This document shows positions 45,541 to 57,692 of a stretch of DNA of 64,000 nucleotides, in pieces. Made by a program: the position numbers and the translations under genes. The stretch spans positions 232,840,618 to 232,904,617 of the forward strand of contig CM076190.1 in the NCBI GenBank assembly GCA_038277395.1, given 5' to 3'. The stretch comes from Dryocosmus kuriphilus (taxonomy: Eukaryota > Arthropoda > Insecta > Hymenoptera > Cynipidae). Each line of letters opens with the position of its first letter. Position 1 is the stretch's first letter. The notes under the pieces are model-generated. The model was not told the DNA's origin, ran no database searches, and was given only the letters and a program-made list of their open reading frames with translations.

Positions 45541-46900
45541 CTAGGACTAAAGAAAGAACTTATTTAACCACTATCCCGAATTCAGAATTCTTTAACGGAC
45601 TTTAGTCTTACTCAAAGCTGAACAGAATAGTCGCGTGTTGTCCTCGATTAAAAATAGAAAACTGTCAAAAGATATTTTTGCGAGTATCAGAAATAAACAA
45701 TGCGGGAAGGGCTGTGCAACTCAAATCACGGATTTTGCTGAAGAAATGAACGATTCCAAAATGAAAAAAGGAGTTGATAAAAGGAACAAATTAATATCAC
45801 TAGATCCACTCATTGATGGAAATGGAACAATCAGGGAGGGAAGCTAGCTAAGGAGCTCATCCATTCCACATTCCCAGCAGTATCCCACGATCTTGCCACG
45901 ATCTAGTCGTATCTCCAGACTAACAATTCTCAATGTGCATTGAAAAACACACAAGCTGGGATACAGACAACGTTGTATGCCTTATGCCAACAATTTGACC
46001 CCTCGATGGCAGAAGTTTAGTGCGAAGTGTCATTCGTAAATTTATCAGAATTCCGTAATCGATCACGAGTCAAGGTTTACGTAGTAATTTTCGTTTGTCT
46101 CGCTGTTAAGGCAGTATATTTGGAGAAGGTTAGCGTCGTGACTACCGAAGGTTTTCCAGCTGCTCTGCGTCAGTTTACCGCTAGACGTGGAAAATCTAAT
46201 GTCATATATTCCAAAAATGGCTCAAATTTCGCAGGGGCAATTAATGAACTAATTGACATTAAGGGTCTTTTACATTCTGAGATGCACAATTAAAGGGCCT
46301 CTCACTTCCATACCGATCAAGGGATTGAATGGAAATTAATTGCCCCTGTATCACCTCATTTTAGGGGAATATGGAAGCTACGATTAAATTTTTCAAACAT
46401 CTCTTTAAACGTGGCGTAGGTAATACTCATTTTACATTTGAAGGACTTAATACGTTTGCCATCGAAGCCGAAGCGATCCTAAATTTGCGCACTCTCACAC
46501 CTATCTCTTTCGATCCAACGACATGCTTGCCCTTAGATCTGATCATTTCATAATAGCTGAATCTTTTAGAAATCTACCAGAAGTGAATCTTACTTCGGCA
46601 TCACCTCCTGCGTCAGCATGATGGCTACATATACAAAAAGTGCGCCAACACTTCTGGAAAAGGTTGCACAAAGGGTACCTCAAAGAATTAAAGATTCAGC
46701 ATTAGTAGAAGAATAGAGGACACTAAACGAATGTAGGGTCCATCGTTCTCCTTAAGGAAGACAACACTCCATCAATGCAGTGGCTAATGGGGCGTGTCAT
46801 TGAAACATTCCTTGGATCGAATGGTATAGTAAGAGCTGTCAACGTGTAAATAGCCAAGAGTACTTTCAAACGAAGTCTAACAAAACTAGCACCCTTACCC
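45541..46900 (+). pseudogene. BEL/Pao B integrase
   Basis: The zinc-binding region (45760-46020) is degraded. The core frame 46027-46293 has KVYVVIFVCLAVKAVYLE and RQFTARRGKSNVIYSKNGSNF. The second catalytic Asp (normally SDNG) is Lys. 46371-46553 has the Glu-containing WKLRLNFSNI/MEATIKFFKH block and ILNLRTLTP. The C-terminal domain reads through 46740-46905 with LKEDNTPSMQWLMGRV split by one frame change, ending in ...LTKLAPLPMD and a stop near 46908. Confidence 0.8.
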
Positions 46901-46912
46901 ATGGATTGACAA

Positions 46913-47456
46913 TGTTAACGCATAACATTGTTTTGTGGTCTTCATTTTGTTCTTCTTTCAATCTATCGTCATTTCAATGCAAAGTGTTATGGATAGATAG
47001 ACGATTGAAATTTACGGTCATAAAATTAACATATTTAGTAATCACTCTATTACCGAGGGGGAGGATAGATTGTCACACAAAATGCATTAATGATTTGTTT
47101 ATTGACTTGTTCTTCGAATCCAAGAAATTATTATATAATTGTTTGTGTTATTAATGATTGCTGTGATCATGACGCGAAGTCTTGGTTTCCCTTCCTTTCA
47201 CTTGTCCGCTTTCTTCTACGACGAAAAGGGGAACCAGGTAGCTTTAACGTGGGAAACCGGATACTCACTCGAAGTTCAACTTTTGATGAGAGTGATCGTG
47301 TGAATGAATATCGTGGTGTCGAAGCATTGTACTTGTTTAGCTGATCGGTGAGTGGTGAAGCTGAAGTGCGAATAAATATCATAAAACTGTACCGTAGTGT
47401 TTCTATTCAATTAATCGGTGTGTCGTGAATTATGCTCTATTATTACTCGACAAACA
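46913..47456 (+). repeat. BEL/Pao B 3' LTR
   Basis: It starts TGTTAACGCATAACA right after the pol stop and ends ...CTCGACAAACA. The inner half matches the copy A 5' LTR (19272-19485) in inverted orientation. Short frames inside (46906-47154, 47090-47344) are not supported. Confidence 0.7.
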
Positions 47457-47650
47457 ATGTGCTTACCGAAAACATTCCTTTATTAATTCATATCAAATAG
47501 TTTCTTGGCAATTATATTTTATAATATTTTATAAAAAAATAATTAAATCCATTCAGTTTGCGGTAAATTTTCAAACGCGTATGTAATATATATTTTACAA
47601 TAATTACACTTCACATGTCTTTCCCTCCGTCATCTTTTATGCTAAATATA
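47457..47650. other. AT-rich flank between BEL B and mariner
   Basis: No feature. It has no counterpart in the left arm, where BEL A is cut earlier. Confidence 0.4.
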
Positions 47651-48607
47651 CGAGGCACGTCCAGAAAGTAAGTGTGCTCAAATTATATAGGCTTCAAAAA
47701 AAATGTATTAAAACAAAAACATAGTTGGTTACACTTGTACATATGTAAGTTATTTTTCGAAATAGTCACCATCCCTCTCGATGCAAGTGGTGAGCCGCGG
47801 GATCAATTTTTTGATGCCTGCCTCAAAGAAGTCTCCCGCCAGCACTTTCTTCCACTTCTCCACCTCCCCCTTCGCCTCCTCGTTCATTTAAAACCTGTTT
47901 CCACCCATGCGCACCTTCAGGGAAGTGCAGAGATGGAAATCTGAAGAGGCCAGGTCAGGGGAACACGGGAGGTGGTTCAAAACGTCCCATCAAAAAGAGT
48001 CCAGGAGTTGCTTCGTGGCGTTGGCCATGTGAGGTTTGGCATTGTCATGCAGCAGCCAGACTCCCTTCGTCAGCATGCCCCTCCTTTTATTCTGAATCGC
48101 CCTTTTCAAATTTTTCAGTGCCTCACTGTATCTTGCCGCATTTATGGTCTCCATGTGAGGCAGATATTCAATTAAAATTATGCCTTTATGGTCCCAAAAC
48201 ACGGATGCCATGATTTTTTTGGCTGAAATTGTGGTTTTGAATTCCGTGGCGGAGGGTAACAAGGTGTGGTGCCATTGTTGATACTGCCTCTTAGTTTCAG
48301 GCGTGTAGTGTGCAACCCAAGTTTCGTCTCCAGTAATAATAGAGTAGAGAAAATCGTCGCCTTCGCATTCGTAGCGCTTCAAATGACGACGCGAATGACG
48401 GCGCGAATTTCGCAGTTGGCGGGAGACACGTTCGACATTTTTCGCGAGAGATGTTACTGCGTCAAGAGTTTTCAATATACTAACCTCGGATTGGTCTCGT
48501 TTCGAAGGGGAGGAGTCAGGCTACGCAGCAGTGTTGCCAAAATGTCGAAAAGGTATTCTCTACAGCTGTGAGAGTACCAGTACACTTACTTTCTGGACGT
48601 GCCTCGT
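47651..48607 (-). mobile_element. Mariner M1 family, deleted copy with both ends
   Basis: TA-flanked on both sides, with terminal repeats CGAGGCACGTCCAGAAAGTA and its inverse. About 390 bases corresponding to M1 24925-25300 (DNA-binding domain) are missing. It lies where the BEL-derived and AT-rich repeats meet in the right arm. Confidence 0.9.
47760..48475 (-). pseudogene. Mariner M1-family transposase remnant
   Basis: The frame 47990-48475 (161 residues) starts with a short N-terminal piece (MKTLDAVTSL... ) fused by the deletion to the catalytic domain: ITGDETWVAHYTPETK, FWDHKGIILIEYL and LLHDNAKPHMANATK, then LLDSF and a stop. The segment with the third Asp lies further down at about 47890-47980 in a broken frame. 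The DNA-binding domain is gone. Confidence 0.85.
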
Positions 48608-49282
48608 ATTATATCGCTTATTTTTTGACGGACCTTACATTTGTTCCATTCAAATTTGTATTTCACTTTTAAACAATTACACCATGTGTCACGATCCTTG
48701 TACGTGTTTAGTCTTACTGCCTGACAAAAAACCACCTCTGGTATAAAAATCATTTTTTTTTTTTTTGGAAATTCAACTGTTTGGCTAAAAATACACTTTT
48801 TTAATTCATATTTTTTGTAAAAGAATGGAACCAGTTTGTTAAAAATTGGTCTTTTTCTGTTATAGGTTAAACAGTTATATTTAAAAATAACTCTTTGTTT
48901 TTGAGAATGTAATAATTTATGATTATAAATCAATTTATTTGTTTTAACGTGTGATTTTTTATAAAAAATTTAAATATTAGGGTTAAAAGTTCAACCCTCT
49001 TTTAAAAAATAATACTCCTTTTCAAAATTTAGTTGTTCCATTTATAAATTTACTATATTCTGTAAATTCCACAATTCCATTTATAAATTTACTATATTTT
49101 TGAAACTTCGCAATTTTATTAAGAAATATTTGTTGTTTAAAAATGAAGTTCTTTGTTTGAAATCAACTGTTCGGATAAAAATCCTTTTTCTTTCAATTGA
49201 TATTTTTTGTACAAAAATTGAAATATCTAATTAAAAATTGGTCTTTTTCAGATCAACATTAAACTGTTCCATTAAACAATTA

Positions 49283-50502
49283 CAGTCTTTTCTACAAGAA
49301 AGAATACGCGTTTTCTCGAAAAGTTTGAAAGGTTTTTGTTCATTTCTTTTTTGTCCTGACTGTACGTTTCAAGGGCAAGAGCGGAACTGCCGATTTGGTT
49401 CAGTCTCACTCGAAGTGTGGGATAGTGAACAAGTTTGCGCAATGAGTGCAGTATACGCTAAACGGTTCGAAGCTGTGTTTTTGTTGCTACTAAAGTGCTT
49501 AAAATGTCTAAGTACTTCGTGCAAAAGTGGGTCGAGCGGTATAGGGACACAAAAGCTGTTGACGGTCTTCCAGGAAAAAGAGAAACGCGAACAAGGAGGA
49601 TAAGGGGATCATCGCACTATTCAAGCGCAACCCCACTCTATGGCTGCGCGAAGCCAAGGCTAAGCTAGCGGAGAAGGGATTAGACGTTAGTATAAACACC
49701 ATAAGACGCAGATTAGCTGAGGCAAATATGCAGTACCGTAGCACGAGGCAGAAACCCCTGCTCTCAGAAGTGCACATGCAAAAACGGCTGTCATGGGCTA
49801 TGGAAAATAATGATCGCGATTGTTCAAATGTGATTTTTTCCAACGAAGCATCCTTTTGGGCATGGGTTCCAATAAAACGTGCCTGGTCAGGCAAAGGTGA
49901 GCGGTTCCTCCAGAGAACTGTTAAACACCCAGTAAAGATCCATGTTTGGGGATGCTTCTCACAGCGCGGTTTTAGCTGTTTAGAGCTGTTCACTGAGAAC
50001 ATGAACGCGTAAAAAATTGTCAAAATCTACAACCATGGTCTTCTGAGGTCTACAGAAAAGATGTTTGGAGCCAGTAATGAGGTTTGGATCCTTCAACAAG
50101 ACAACGATCCCAAACATTGCAGTCGCCTCTGCAAGAACTGGAAAGCTGAAAATGGCGTCGTCACCTTGGCCTGGCCTTCACAACCTCCTGATGCCAATCC
50201 GATTGAAAATGTTTGAAGTGTCGTTAAGAGAAAACTTGCAAGAAGGCGTGTATTCACCCTCAAGCAGCTCTCTCGACGAATTAGAGAGGTGTGGTGCTCT
50301 CTATCTTTAGAGTATGCTGAAAAATTAGTCGAGAGCATGCCCAGAAGATGCCAGGCCATTATCGACAATAATGGCGATTCGACCATTTATTAAGATAAGT
50401 CCTTGCTAACTTTTAAAGCGTTTTTTCATGACAAAAAAGAAGAATAAAGTCTTCTTTAAAACTTTTCGAGAAAACGCGTATTCTTTCTTGTGGAACAGAC
50501 TG
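49283..50502 (+). mobile_element. Tc1-like DNA transposon, right copy
   Basis: Flanked by TA on both sides, with inverted ends reading CAGTCT... and ...CAGACTG and the CGCGTTTTCTCGAAAAGTTT segment near each end. Same family as 22459-23725 but the opposite strand. The AT-rich block of the left arm is uninterrupted at the matching place (about 9033), so it inserted after the arms formed. Confidence 0.9.
49440..50390 (+). pseudogene. Tc1-family transposase, right copy
   Basis: N-terminal frame pieces (49238-49603 includes MSAVYAKRFEAVFLL) lead to the 49728-50012 frame with NVIFSNEASFWAWV and KIHVWGCFSQRGF, then 50065-50310. The first catalytic Asp reads Asn. ILQQDNDPKH and DANPIENV keep the second Asp and the Glu, but TGA replaces the next Trp codon at about 50213. 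A deletion has removed part of the N-terminal helix-turn-helix seen in the left copy (near 49480). Dead. Confidence 0.83.
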
Positions 50503-53489
50503 TACATGAATTCCATTCAATTTTTACATGCTTGGTCGTTAATTCTTTACTATTTTTGGTTTAAAGTTCAAAACATTTTGATAAAAAATCCAAATGCTTT
50601 GACTGAAATTTATATTTTACAGTTGAAAATTCAACTATCTTTTACAAATTTTTATATACATTTTTTTGTTCAAAGTTTATCTGTTACATATTATTTGGCT
50701 GAAATTTTTTAATCTTCGGTTAAAGATTCAACTGTTATATTTTTTTTTTGCGAATTCACCGCTTTCGGTTCAAAATTAAATGATTTAGTTGAAACTGCAC
50801 CTCTTTTATTTAAAGACTGCATCTTATATCTTTGTTCGAGGTTATATTATGCATAATTCATTATTTTCTATAAGTTTTCATAAAAAATATATATCTTTCG
50901 TGACAATCACCTGACATGATCTAAAATAAACGTCTTTCGCAAATCCAGTGCAGAAATATGCTTTTTTGTGGTTAGATTGTCAAAAAAGTGATTCGGGATT
51001 CTCTAACACAACCTCTAATTATTGATACCTGTACGTTTTTCTAAAATAGCTGAATATTTTCCTTAGAAAGTGAATAAAACTTATTCATTAAATTTTTAAA
51101 GAAAGTCGTGTGACTCCTGGAAATGCGTTAAAATCGTTTTAAATATTTGTTCTAAAGCTAAGAGTTTAATCAGCAAACACAATTGTGTAACTTATTTTTA
51201 ACTTTACTGAAACAATATGGGACCGTGTTTCGAATCTTCTAATTAGACATCTTTACCTCCGCCAATGACAAATATTTCCAAATCATTGCTTCATAACCGA
51301 AAAATAAGAATTACTAACACAACCTATTTACCTTACATTATTCACTTTTATTTAACGTGATTAACAAAGACTGAACAAAAATTTTGTAAAGAATAATGTA
51401 TTTAAAAGCAAGTGTGAAATATCAAAACTCAAAAATTTTTAAACGTTTTCAAAATAAGAAATTTAACCTCAGAAATATTAGGGAGATATCTTTCTTTGAA
51501 ACTCTGACTTTTTTATACAAAACATATATATTTTTCTTGAAAGTTAACTTTTTTTGTTATAAATTCAAATATTTTTGATCTAAAATTAATGCTTTTTATA
51601 AAGCTTAGCTGTTCCACTTTTGGTTAAGAATTAATCGTTTTTACTTTGGTACTTAACTATTTTTTTTTTTTACACTTTGCATTTTTACATACTTGAAATC
51701 TTTATACAAGAATAATACCTTAAAAAAAAAAATGAGTTTTCAATAAAAAATACTGTTATTTTCAACAAGAAAAGGTTAATTTTCAACTGAATACTTTAAT
51801 TTTTCAATGAAAAGAAAGAATTTTTAGCTCATTAGTTGAATCTTTAAACAAACAAAAAATAATAATTTTCGACCAAAAATGTATCAGTTTAATTTTCAAC
51901 AAAACGTGATAAATTATCAACAAAATCATTGAAGCTTCAGTCGAAAATGATGAGCTCTCAGAACCAAAAATATAGTAGTAACTTTGGAACGAAATTAAAA
52001 ATTCAACCATGAATAGGACAGCTAAGTTTTGATCAAAGAAGATTAATTTTGATTACGAAATAGTTGAACTTTCGACCAAAAGGCAAAAATTGTAAATGGA
52101 GTAGTCTAGTTTGTAATGGAAGAAGTCGAATTTTTAAGAAAGTAGTTGAATTTTCAATTTAAAAGTATTAATTCTCCAATCGAACTAATTATTATCAATC
52201 AAAGGAAAGGTATTTAAAAAAAGTTGACTATCCACCTAGTCCACAAAAAATTTTTCATAAAAGAAAAAATTCTCATCTATGTTTTTCGACTAATTTCAAC
52301 TAATTTCTAACTAAGAGAAGACCTATTTTGAACAGAATAGTAGAATCTGCAACGAGAAAAGGTGAATTGTCTAAAAAAAAAAAGTTAGAATTGACTTCAG
52401 CCATAAAAATTCTTTTCTACCAAAAATAGTTGAACTATGAACCGAAAAAAAGACATTTTCACGAAACCAGTTGAATTTTCATTTAAGTATGATAAACTCT
52501 ATAAGCACTTAATCTCAATCTGCAAGGTTTTTCTACACTAAATGTTTACCACATGGTATATTCATTTAGGTGACTCATGAAAAATTCATAAGAATTTTTA
52601 ACAATTTAGCTGCATTTTTAAGAAGAAAAGTAATTTTCTACCAGAAATGTGCAAATTGAATTTTCAAACACTTTTTGCTTCTGGCATTTCATTTTATTCT
52701 GCTGAAAATTTAAAAATTTTGTTTAAAATTCATCACGTTTGATTGAAGATTAAGTTATTAAATTTTCGGACGAAAATGTTTTTTTTTTGTTTGAGCGTTC
52801 AACTACTTTGTTAAAAATTGGTCTTTTTCACTTCAAAATTAAACAATCCCTTTGAACACTAACACCTTTTCTTGTTGAAATTATAATTATTTTTTATTGG
52901 AAATTGATTTTTTTTTTAATGTTCCTGTTTTATGAAGATCAAATATATCGATTGAAAGTTAATTTTTTTGGTCAAAATTTATCTTTCTATGGTGTAAATA
53001 AAATTGTTTTGTTGAAAATTTCTCCTTATCGGTTCACAATTCAACCACATTTTGCTGAAAGACTTTTTTTTGGATAAAGTCAATTTCAAGATTTCCGTCT
53101 GAGAAGTCATTTTTTTAGTTGAAAAAATCTACTATTTTGTTCAAAATTGACAATTTCTTAGTTAAAAGTTACTTTAAATTAGTTGAGAAACTTACGTGAA
53201 AATTCTCTTTATTTGGAAATGTAACTATTTTTCAATTAAGTCATATTTTTGTTGACACTTTTAACTTTTTTGATTAAAAATTCAGATACTTTGGTTGAAA
53301 TATCAAATGATACATTTTTTGTGCAAATGTCGGAAGTTCAAATATTTTGTTGCAAATTCGTCTTTCCAGTTTATTCTTTCAGTTTTGATTCAATTAATTT
53401 CTTTTGAAAATAAATTCTGTTTTTGAATATTTAGCTATAATATTTTTGGTTAACAATTCAACTATTATGTCAAAAATTAAATGTTTCGT

Positions 53490-53555
53490 CCAAACCCCAC
53501 CCTTAGACTAACTCAGCTGTATATACAGCTCAATTAGTCTACGGGTGAGGTTTGG
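53490..53555. repeat. 66-base palindrome at the outer edge of the Gypsy-1 B LTR
   Basis: Arms CCAAACCCCACCCTTAGACT... and the inverse CCAAACCTCACCCGTAGACT... pair around an AGCTGTATATACAGCT centre, with about five mismatches. The left copy keeps only one arm. It could form a cruciform or be an LTR-end duplication. Confidence 0.75.
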
Positions 53556-54645
53556 ACTCTGCCCAACCCTCACCAGTTCCTCTATTTTACTCTTACTGAA
53601 TACAAGTGCGTAAGACAAGTGTTTTACTTACGCATAACAAAACATATTATTAAAGACTATTTTCCGCATGACATTTTCGCGATCATGCCAGGATCCACTC
53701 AAAGACTCAGAACCTATGGGATTCACCAGGAGATCAAAGGGGTTATCTTGGATACCAACCTGGAACAGGCAGGAAATAATTCTCCGTGGAGATTGTAAGG
53801 AGAATTCTACGGAATTCACTGAGGTGGAACTCCTGGTTAATCTACGGATAATTCATAAGTACGAAAAGTAACTTTGTGCCGTGAAATTAAGTGCTGAATT
53901 AAGTAAGCCTTATACTACGTAGACAGCATAAAAGTGAAATTCTATAGGGTTAAAAGAGAAAGGGTACGAAATGTACATCGAGGGAGCCCTACAAGGCCCG
54001 CAATCAGGCGGAAGACGCATCTGCGTAGCTGCTAGCTGAACGAGCGAACGTGCGAAGCCCAGCCTAACAACAGTAGCAGTAATAGCGAGAGGACTTCGCC
54101 ACGTCGGAATTTATAACAAGATAAGGAAGAGTGAAGTACACAGGCAGCACTTATCGTTATCAACACGAAAGCAATCGACTCCAGTTGCAGATAATCAGCC
54201 ATGTGTTCTGCGGACACCAATCTGTTCATTGAAAGAATTATCATCATAAGTTTTTATAAGACTAAGATCAAAACGTGAAGAAAATAAGTCACATTTATGG
54301 TCTGAGAAAGCTAAAAAATATAAAACCATAGTTAGTTTCATATTGGGTGGAGCAAAGTTTCACGGTTTTTGGTAAGGCATATCTCGCGAGCTCTATCTCC
54401 CTTAATAAACAGAAATTTACGTCGGAAGCATTTGGGTTGTTTTAGGCGAAGCCCTGTATTTCACTGTATTAAGGATGAAGTCCAAATAAATATTAAAATA
54501 ACATCGCGACATACACCACATCGACAATCTAGTATAAGCACACTGGTCTGCAACACATGCCGTAATAGCATAAACTACATCACTAAAGCTAATAGTACAG
54601 ACGATCCACTTGACGAAATTCTCCATCCTTTCCATAGTGCAAACA
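53556..54645 (+). repeat. Gypsy-1 B 5' LTR and leader
   Basis: It matches 5570-6300 inverted. 54026-54401 (about 375 bases) is absent from copy A: either an insertion here or a deletion there. AATAAA at 54404-54409 is a candidate polyadenylation signal shared by both copies. A primer-binding site was not recognised. Confidence 0.6.
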
Positions 54646-55745
54646 TGTCTCGCTCTCAATCTCCAAACCAAGCTTGCAATCAACCAACGAATTATTAGTT
54701 CAATTAATGTCAAAAGTAGATGCGATTTCTGTAGGACGAAGTACCCTCAGACAGGAAAACGATAACCGTAAAGCAGAAATGTCTCATCTCTTTAAAAAGT
54801 TAGGGTATTCAGAAGAAGTACTAACGGAAACAGACAATAAATTAATGGAAGCCGAAGATGAACAGCGATAAAGAAAAGATATAGGCGAGCAAGAAGCCAT
54901 AGCTGACAGAGGCAGGAGAAATCAGGAAGTTTTTGGAAATAAAGAAAAAGAATCAATGGATACAAGTCAGCCGAAAAGACGCGAAGAACAAACACTTAAT
55001 GCAAAAGAAATACTCGACACCATCACCGTACTCAACAGAGAAGACAACATCGGAGTTGAATACTTTATTCAATGTGTGAAAAGAGCTAACCTTATACGTT
55101 ATCAACCTAACATCCTATTAGATTTTGTCTTGACCTAAAGCATTGAGGGATTAGAAGAAAAAGCGATCAGATTTAACCCTATCTATTCACATGAATTGAT
55201 ATGTTCACTGCTTTAAGACGAAATTTGAAGCAAACAGGTTCGCCCTTGCGCTTAAATCTAAACTGGAAAGCTGTAAACAAGGAATCACCGAAACAGTCCA
55301 GAATTTTTCTCTTCATTTTAGATAAATCAAAAATAAATTGAATTATAGCATCCAGGGAAAACATTCGAGTCCCATCAAAAGACGTTTACGCATAAAAATA
55401 GTAGAGACAGAAAATGTCAATCGCTACCTCCTAAACCTTAAAAAAGAGATCGGCCTCCATATAAGAATTCTGAAATCAACTACTTTAGCCGAAGATGAAC
55501 AAATGGCTTCAGAAGCAGAAATGTGGCTAAACGAAGCTCACCCCACAAGAGTACCGATACGACAACATAGAAAAGCTATTAAATTTGCCCTCAGACCGAA
55601 AAAATCCAGACCACAGACAAATACAACGCCAAGAGCTGTGAACTCAACATTACCACTAGTCGATAGGAGTAATATTCCATGTCACAAATGTGTCAAAGAT
55701 GGACACCTTGCATCACAATGCCAAGTTAAACCCCAGGGTTTTTAA
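54646..55745 (+). pseudogene. Gypsy-1 B gag with CCHC knuckle
   Basis: It starts MSRSQSPNQA at 54646 and continues through the frames 54674-54871, 54956-55138 and 55338-55745. The last ends in CHKCVKDGHLASQC, an intact Cys-x2-Cys-x4-His-x4-Cys knuckle. The site where the RTE is inserted in copy A (near 55365) is uninterrupted here. Several stops lie between the frames, for example at 54871 and 55138. It would be the particle and RNA-packaging protein. Confidence 0.75.
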
Positions 55746-56352
55746 TTAGACCAATTTCAGAAATGACCACCGCAAGTGAGAAAGACATTAGAAACCTAGG
55801 AGCAAGACTACACCGACGCCCAGGAAATGACTCAGGTTCAAATAAGAGAGCAAACGAATTAAGAGTACTCACCAGAGTATCTACACTATCCGGAAGACTA
55901 CAGTCCATTTATGGCCGAAGAAATGGAAGAAACTAAAGATGACTAGTCGACAGTGGAGAAGAAATTAATTTAATAAAAAAAGCAACACTCGGGCCCAACA
56001 ATAATGTTTTCGGATTTAAGAAAAACTTCGCTATGGGAAATGATAAATACAGATCAAATGAAGCAGTCTATATTGAATATTTGAATAAAAAATAACTCTA
56101 CCATATTTTAGACGATGACTTCCCATTATCCGAAGACGGAATTATAGGGTAAATTTTCTTCAAAAATGTCAGAGATATGCTATAAGACAAAAATACCTCA
56201 TTATCGAAAAATGGAAGCTACCCTTATATAATGACGGAGAGTTTGTTGATAAACACACAGCAAAAAATTTTTGAATCACCTCGGAATTAGAAGATGAAAC
56301 CATTTGGATCGAAAATAATGAAAACGTTTTGGACGTGCTTTGCAAAATCCAA
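55746..56352 (+). pseudogene. Gypsy-1 B protease and pol start
   Basis: Around 55940-55985 the plus strand encodes LVDSGEEINLIKK, a retropepsin active-site segment with Asp-Ser-Gly intact. Downstream, LGPNNNVFGF and later segments are broken by stops. The region ends at 56352, where the R1 LINE begins. The frame that starts at 56329 joins the last eight Gypsy codons to LINE ORF1 by chance. Confidence 0.65.
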
Positions 56353-57655
56353 GGGAGTACCAATCTCACCGTTGATTCCCATCAGGTGAAAGCCCCAGTG
56401 CTCAACGCTGGTTCCAAGGATTTTGGGTGGAACCAAGCATACGCGGAAGGAAACGTGCAACTGGATAAAAGCCAGGTGTCCACACTTACAGCACAGTGGA
56501 CCAAGCACGAAGAAATGGAGTCGAGGCTCTGGGAGAGTCTTAGGAGGCTTGCAGCTGGCGCCAAAGAAAAGTGCGAGGCAGAGAGAGCCACGCCGAAGGA
56601 GTTCACCAGTAAAGTTGACGGAATAAACCTCATATTGCGGGATATTGAGGAGTGCAGGAAGACCGGCGCGGAGTTGCCTGTAATACTCCTTGATCAGAAC
56701 CGGAAAGAAAGGGTGCCGGTGAGTAAAGACGCAGTATACCTTCCAGGAGGAAATACATCAAGGCAAGAGGCAAAAAGGAAGAGACAGCTCACAAGAACTC
56801 CGAGCCCTAGAAATGAGGAAGCTGCTAGGCCCAACAAAAGACTCCAAACTGAGCCTAAGGCTATGTGGACGGAGGTAGCTGGAAGAAAAGTGACGAGTCC
56901 CGAGGCCACTGCTGAGATTAAATCTGCGTCTACTTTCAAGAGACCGCTGACTAAAACCAGTGGGCAGAAGAGAGTACGACCAGAAGCGGTGCTAATCAAA
57001 CCAACAGCAAGCAAGAACCACGTCGACATAGTAAAGAAGATCAGGGCGACTTTCAAGCCCGAGGATTTCGACGTGAGGATAAAAGGCATGAGGAAGAAGA
57101 GGGAGGGACATGTGCTCCTAGAGATAGAGACGTCGGCGGATGGCAAGGCCAAATTCGGCGAAGCCCTTAAAGGGACTGTTCAGGGTGAGGGCGATATAGG
57201 CCAGCTGACCCTCATGTCGCAGGTTCAAACCAGGGACCTAAACGTCTCCGCAGATGTGGAGGAGGTCGCGATGGCAGTCCGGAGTTTCCTGGGAGAAGAG
57301 GAAAAGGAGAACATCAATGTAAATCTCACCAGGACGGGTTACCGTGGGAGCCTGATGGCTTTTGTGGAGGTCAGCGAGGCAGCAGCTAATAAACTGAACA
57401 GAGCAGCCCGCTTGAAGATCGGCTGTGTCAACTGCAGTGTTCGTATGTGGGCAAAGATAAAGCGTTGCTTTCGCTGCCACGGCTATGGGGACATGGCCGC
57501 AGACGGCAAAGAAGAGGACAGAGGCGTCAAATGCTAGAGATGTGGAGCTGGGGATCACCTTGCAAAGGATTGTAAGGCGGATCCCAAATGCTGCCTCTGT
57601 GCAGCAAGGTCAGGCGGGAGTGTAAAGGCACACGTACCGGGTTCTGCCAGGTGTG
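56353..57655 (+). pseudogene. R1-type LINE ORF1 (gag-like)
   Basis: The frame 56329-57537 is the longest in the window (402 residues). Its first eight residues come from Gypsy-1. The middle is Lys/Arg-rich, then KPEDFDVRIKGMRKKREGH and VLLEIET mark the conserved R1-type core. The first knuckle (CFRCHGYGDMAA...) is cut by TAG at 57535-57537. Directly after, in the same frame, come CGAGDHLAKDC (an intact CCHC with its first Cys) and CCLCAARSG. Thus three knuckles were present. The protein would coat the element RNA. Confidence 0.82.
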
Positions 57656-57692
57656 TGGTGTACATAGAGGCAGAGAGAGAGGCGAAGAAAGG

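Larger units (their letters stand above)
45068..47456 (+). mobile_element. BEL/Pao copy B, 3' part with LTR
   Basis: It starts at the Gypsy-2 B LTR junction in the RNase H region and continues through integrase to a 3' LTR. A TATATA-rich microsatellite (45068-45090) sits at the junction. Gag, protease and RT of this copy are absent from the window. By the mirror order they would lie left of 36291, where the duplication ends. Confidence 0.8.
48608..53489. repeat. AT-rich degenerate repeat block, right copy (with Tc1 inside)
   Basis: Inverted counterpart of 6353-9702. 48620-48720 matches 9585-9702. The core 50990-51520 matches 8050-8545 inverted, including ACCTCTAATTATTGATACCT. The core 52490-52660 matches 7070-7220. 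The Tc1 element 49283-50502 is an insertion; removing it restores collinearity with the left copy at about 9033. TTCAAC/GTTGAA motifs switch strand in mirror order. Confidence 0.75.

Noticed and set aside
49508..50023. 171-codon minus-strand frame
   Set aside because: Antisense to the right-copy Tc1 transposase.
56694..57152. 152-codon minus-strand frame with hydrophobic stretches
   Set aside because: Antisense to LINE ORF1; the apparent membrane spans come from reading Lys/Glu-rich codons backwards.
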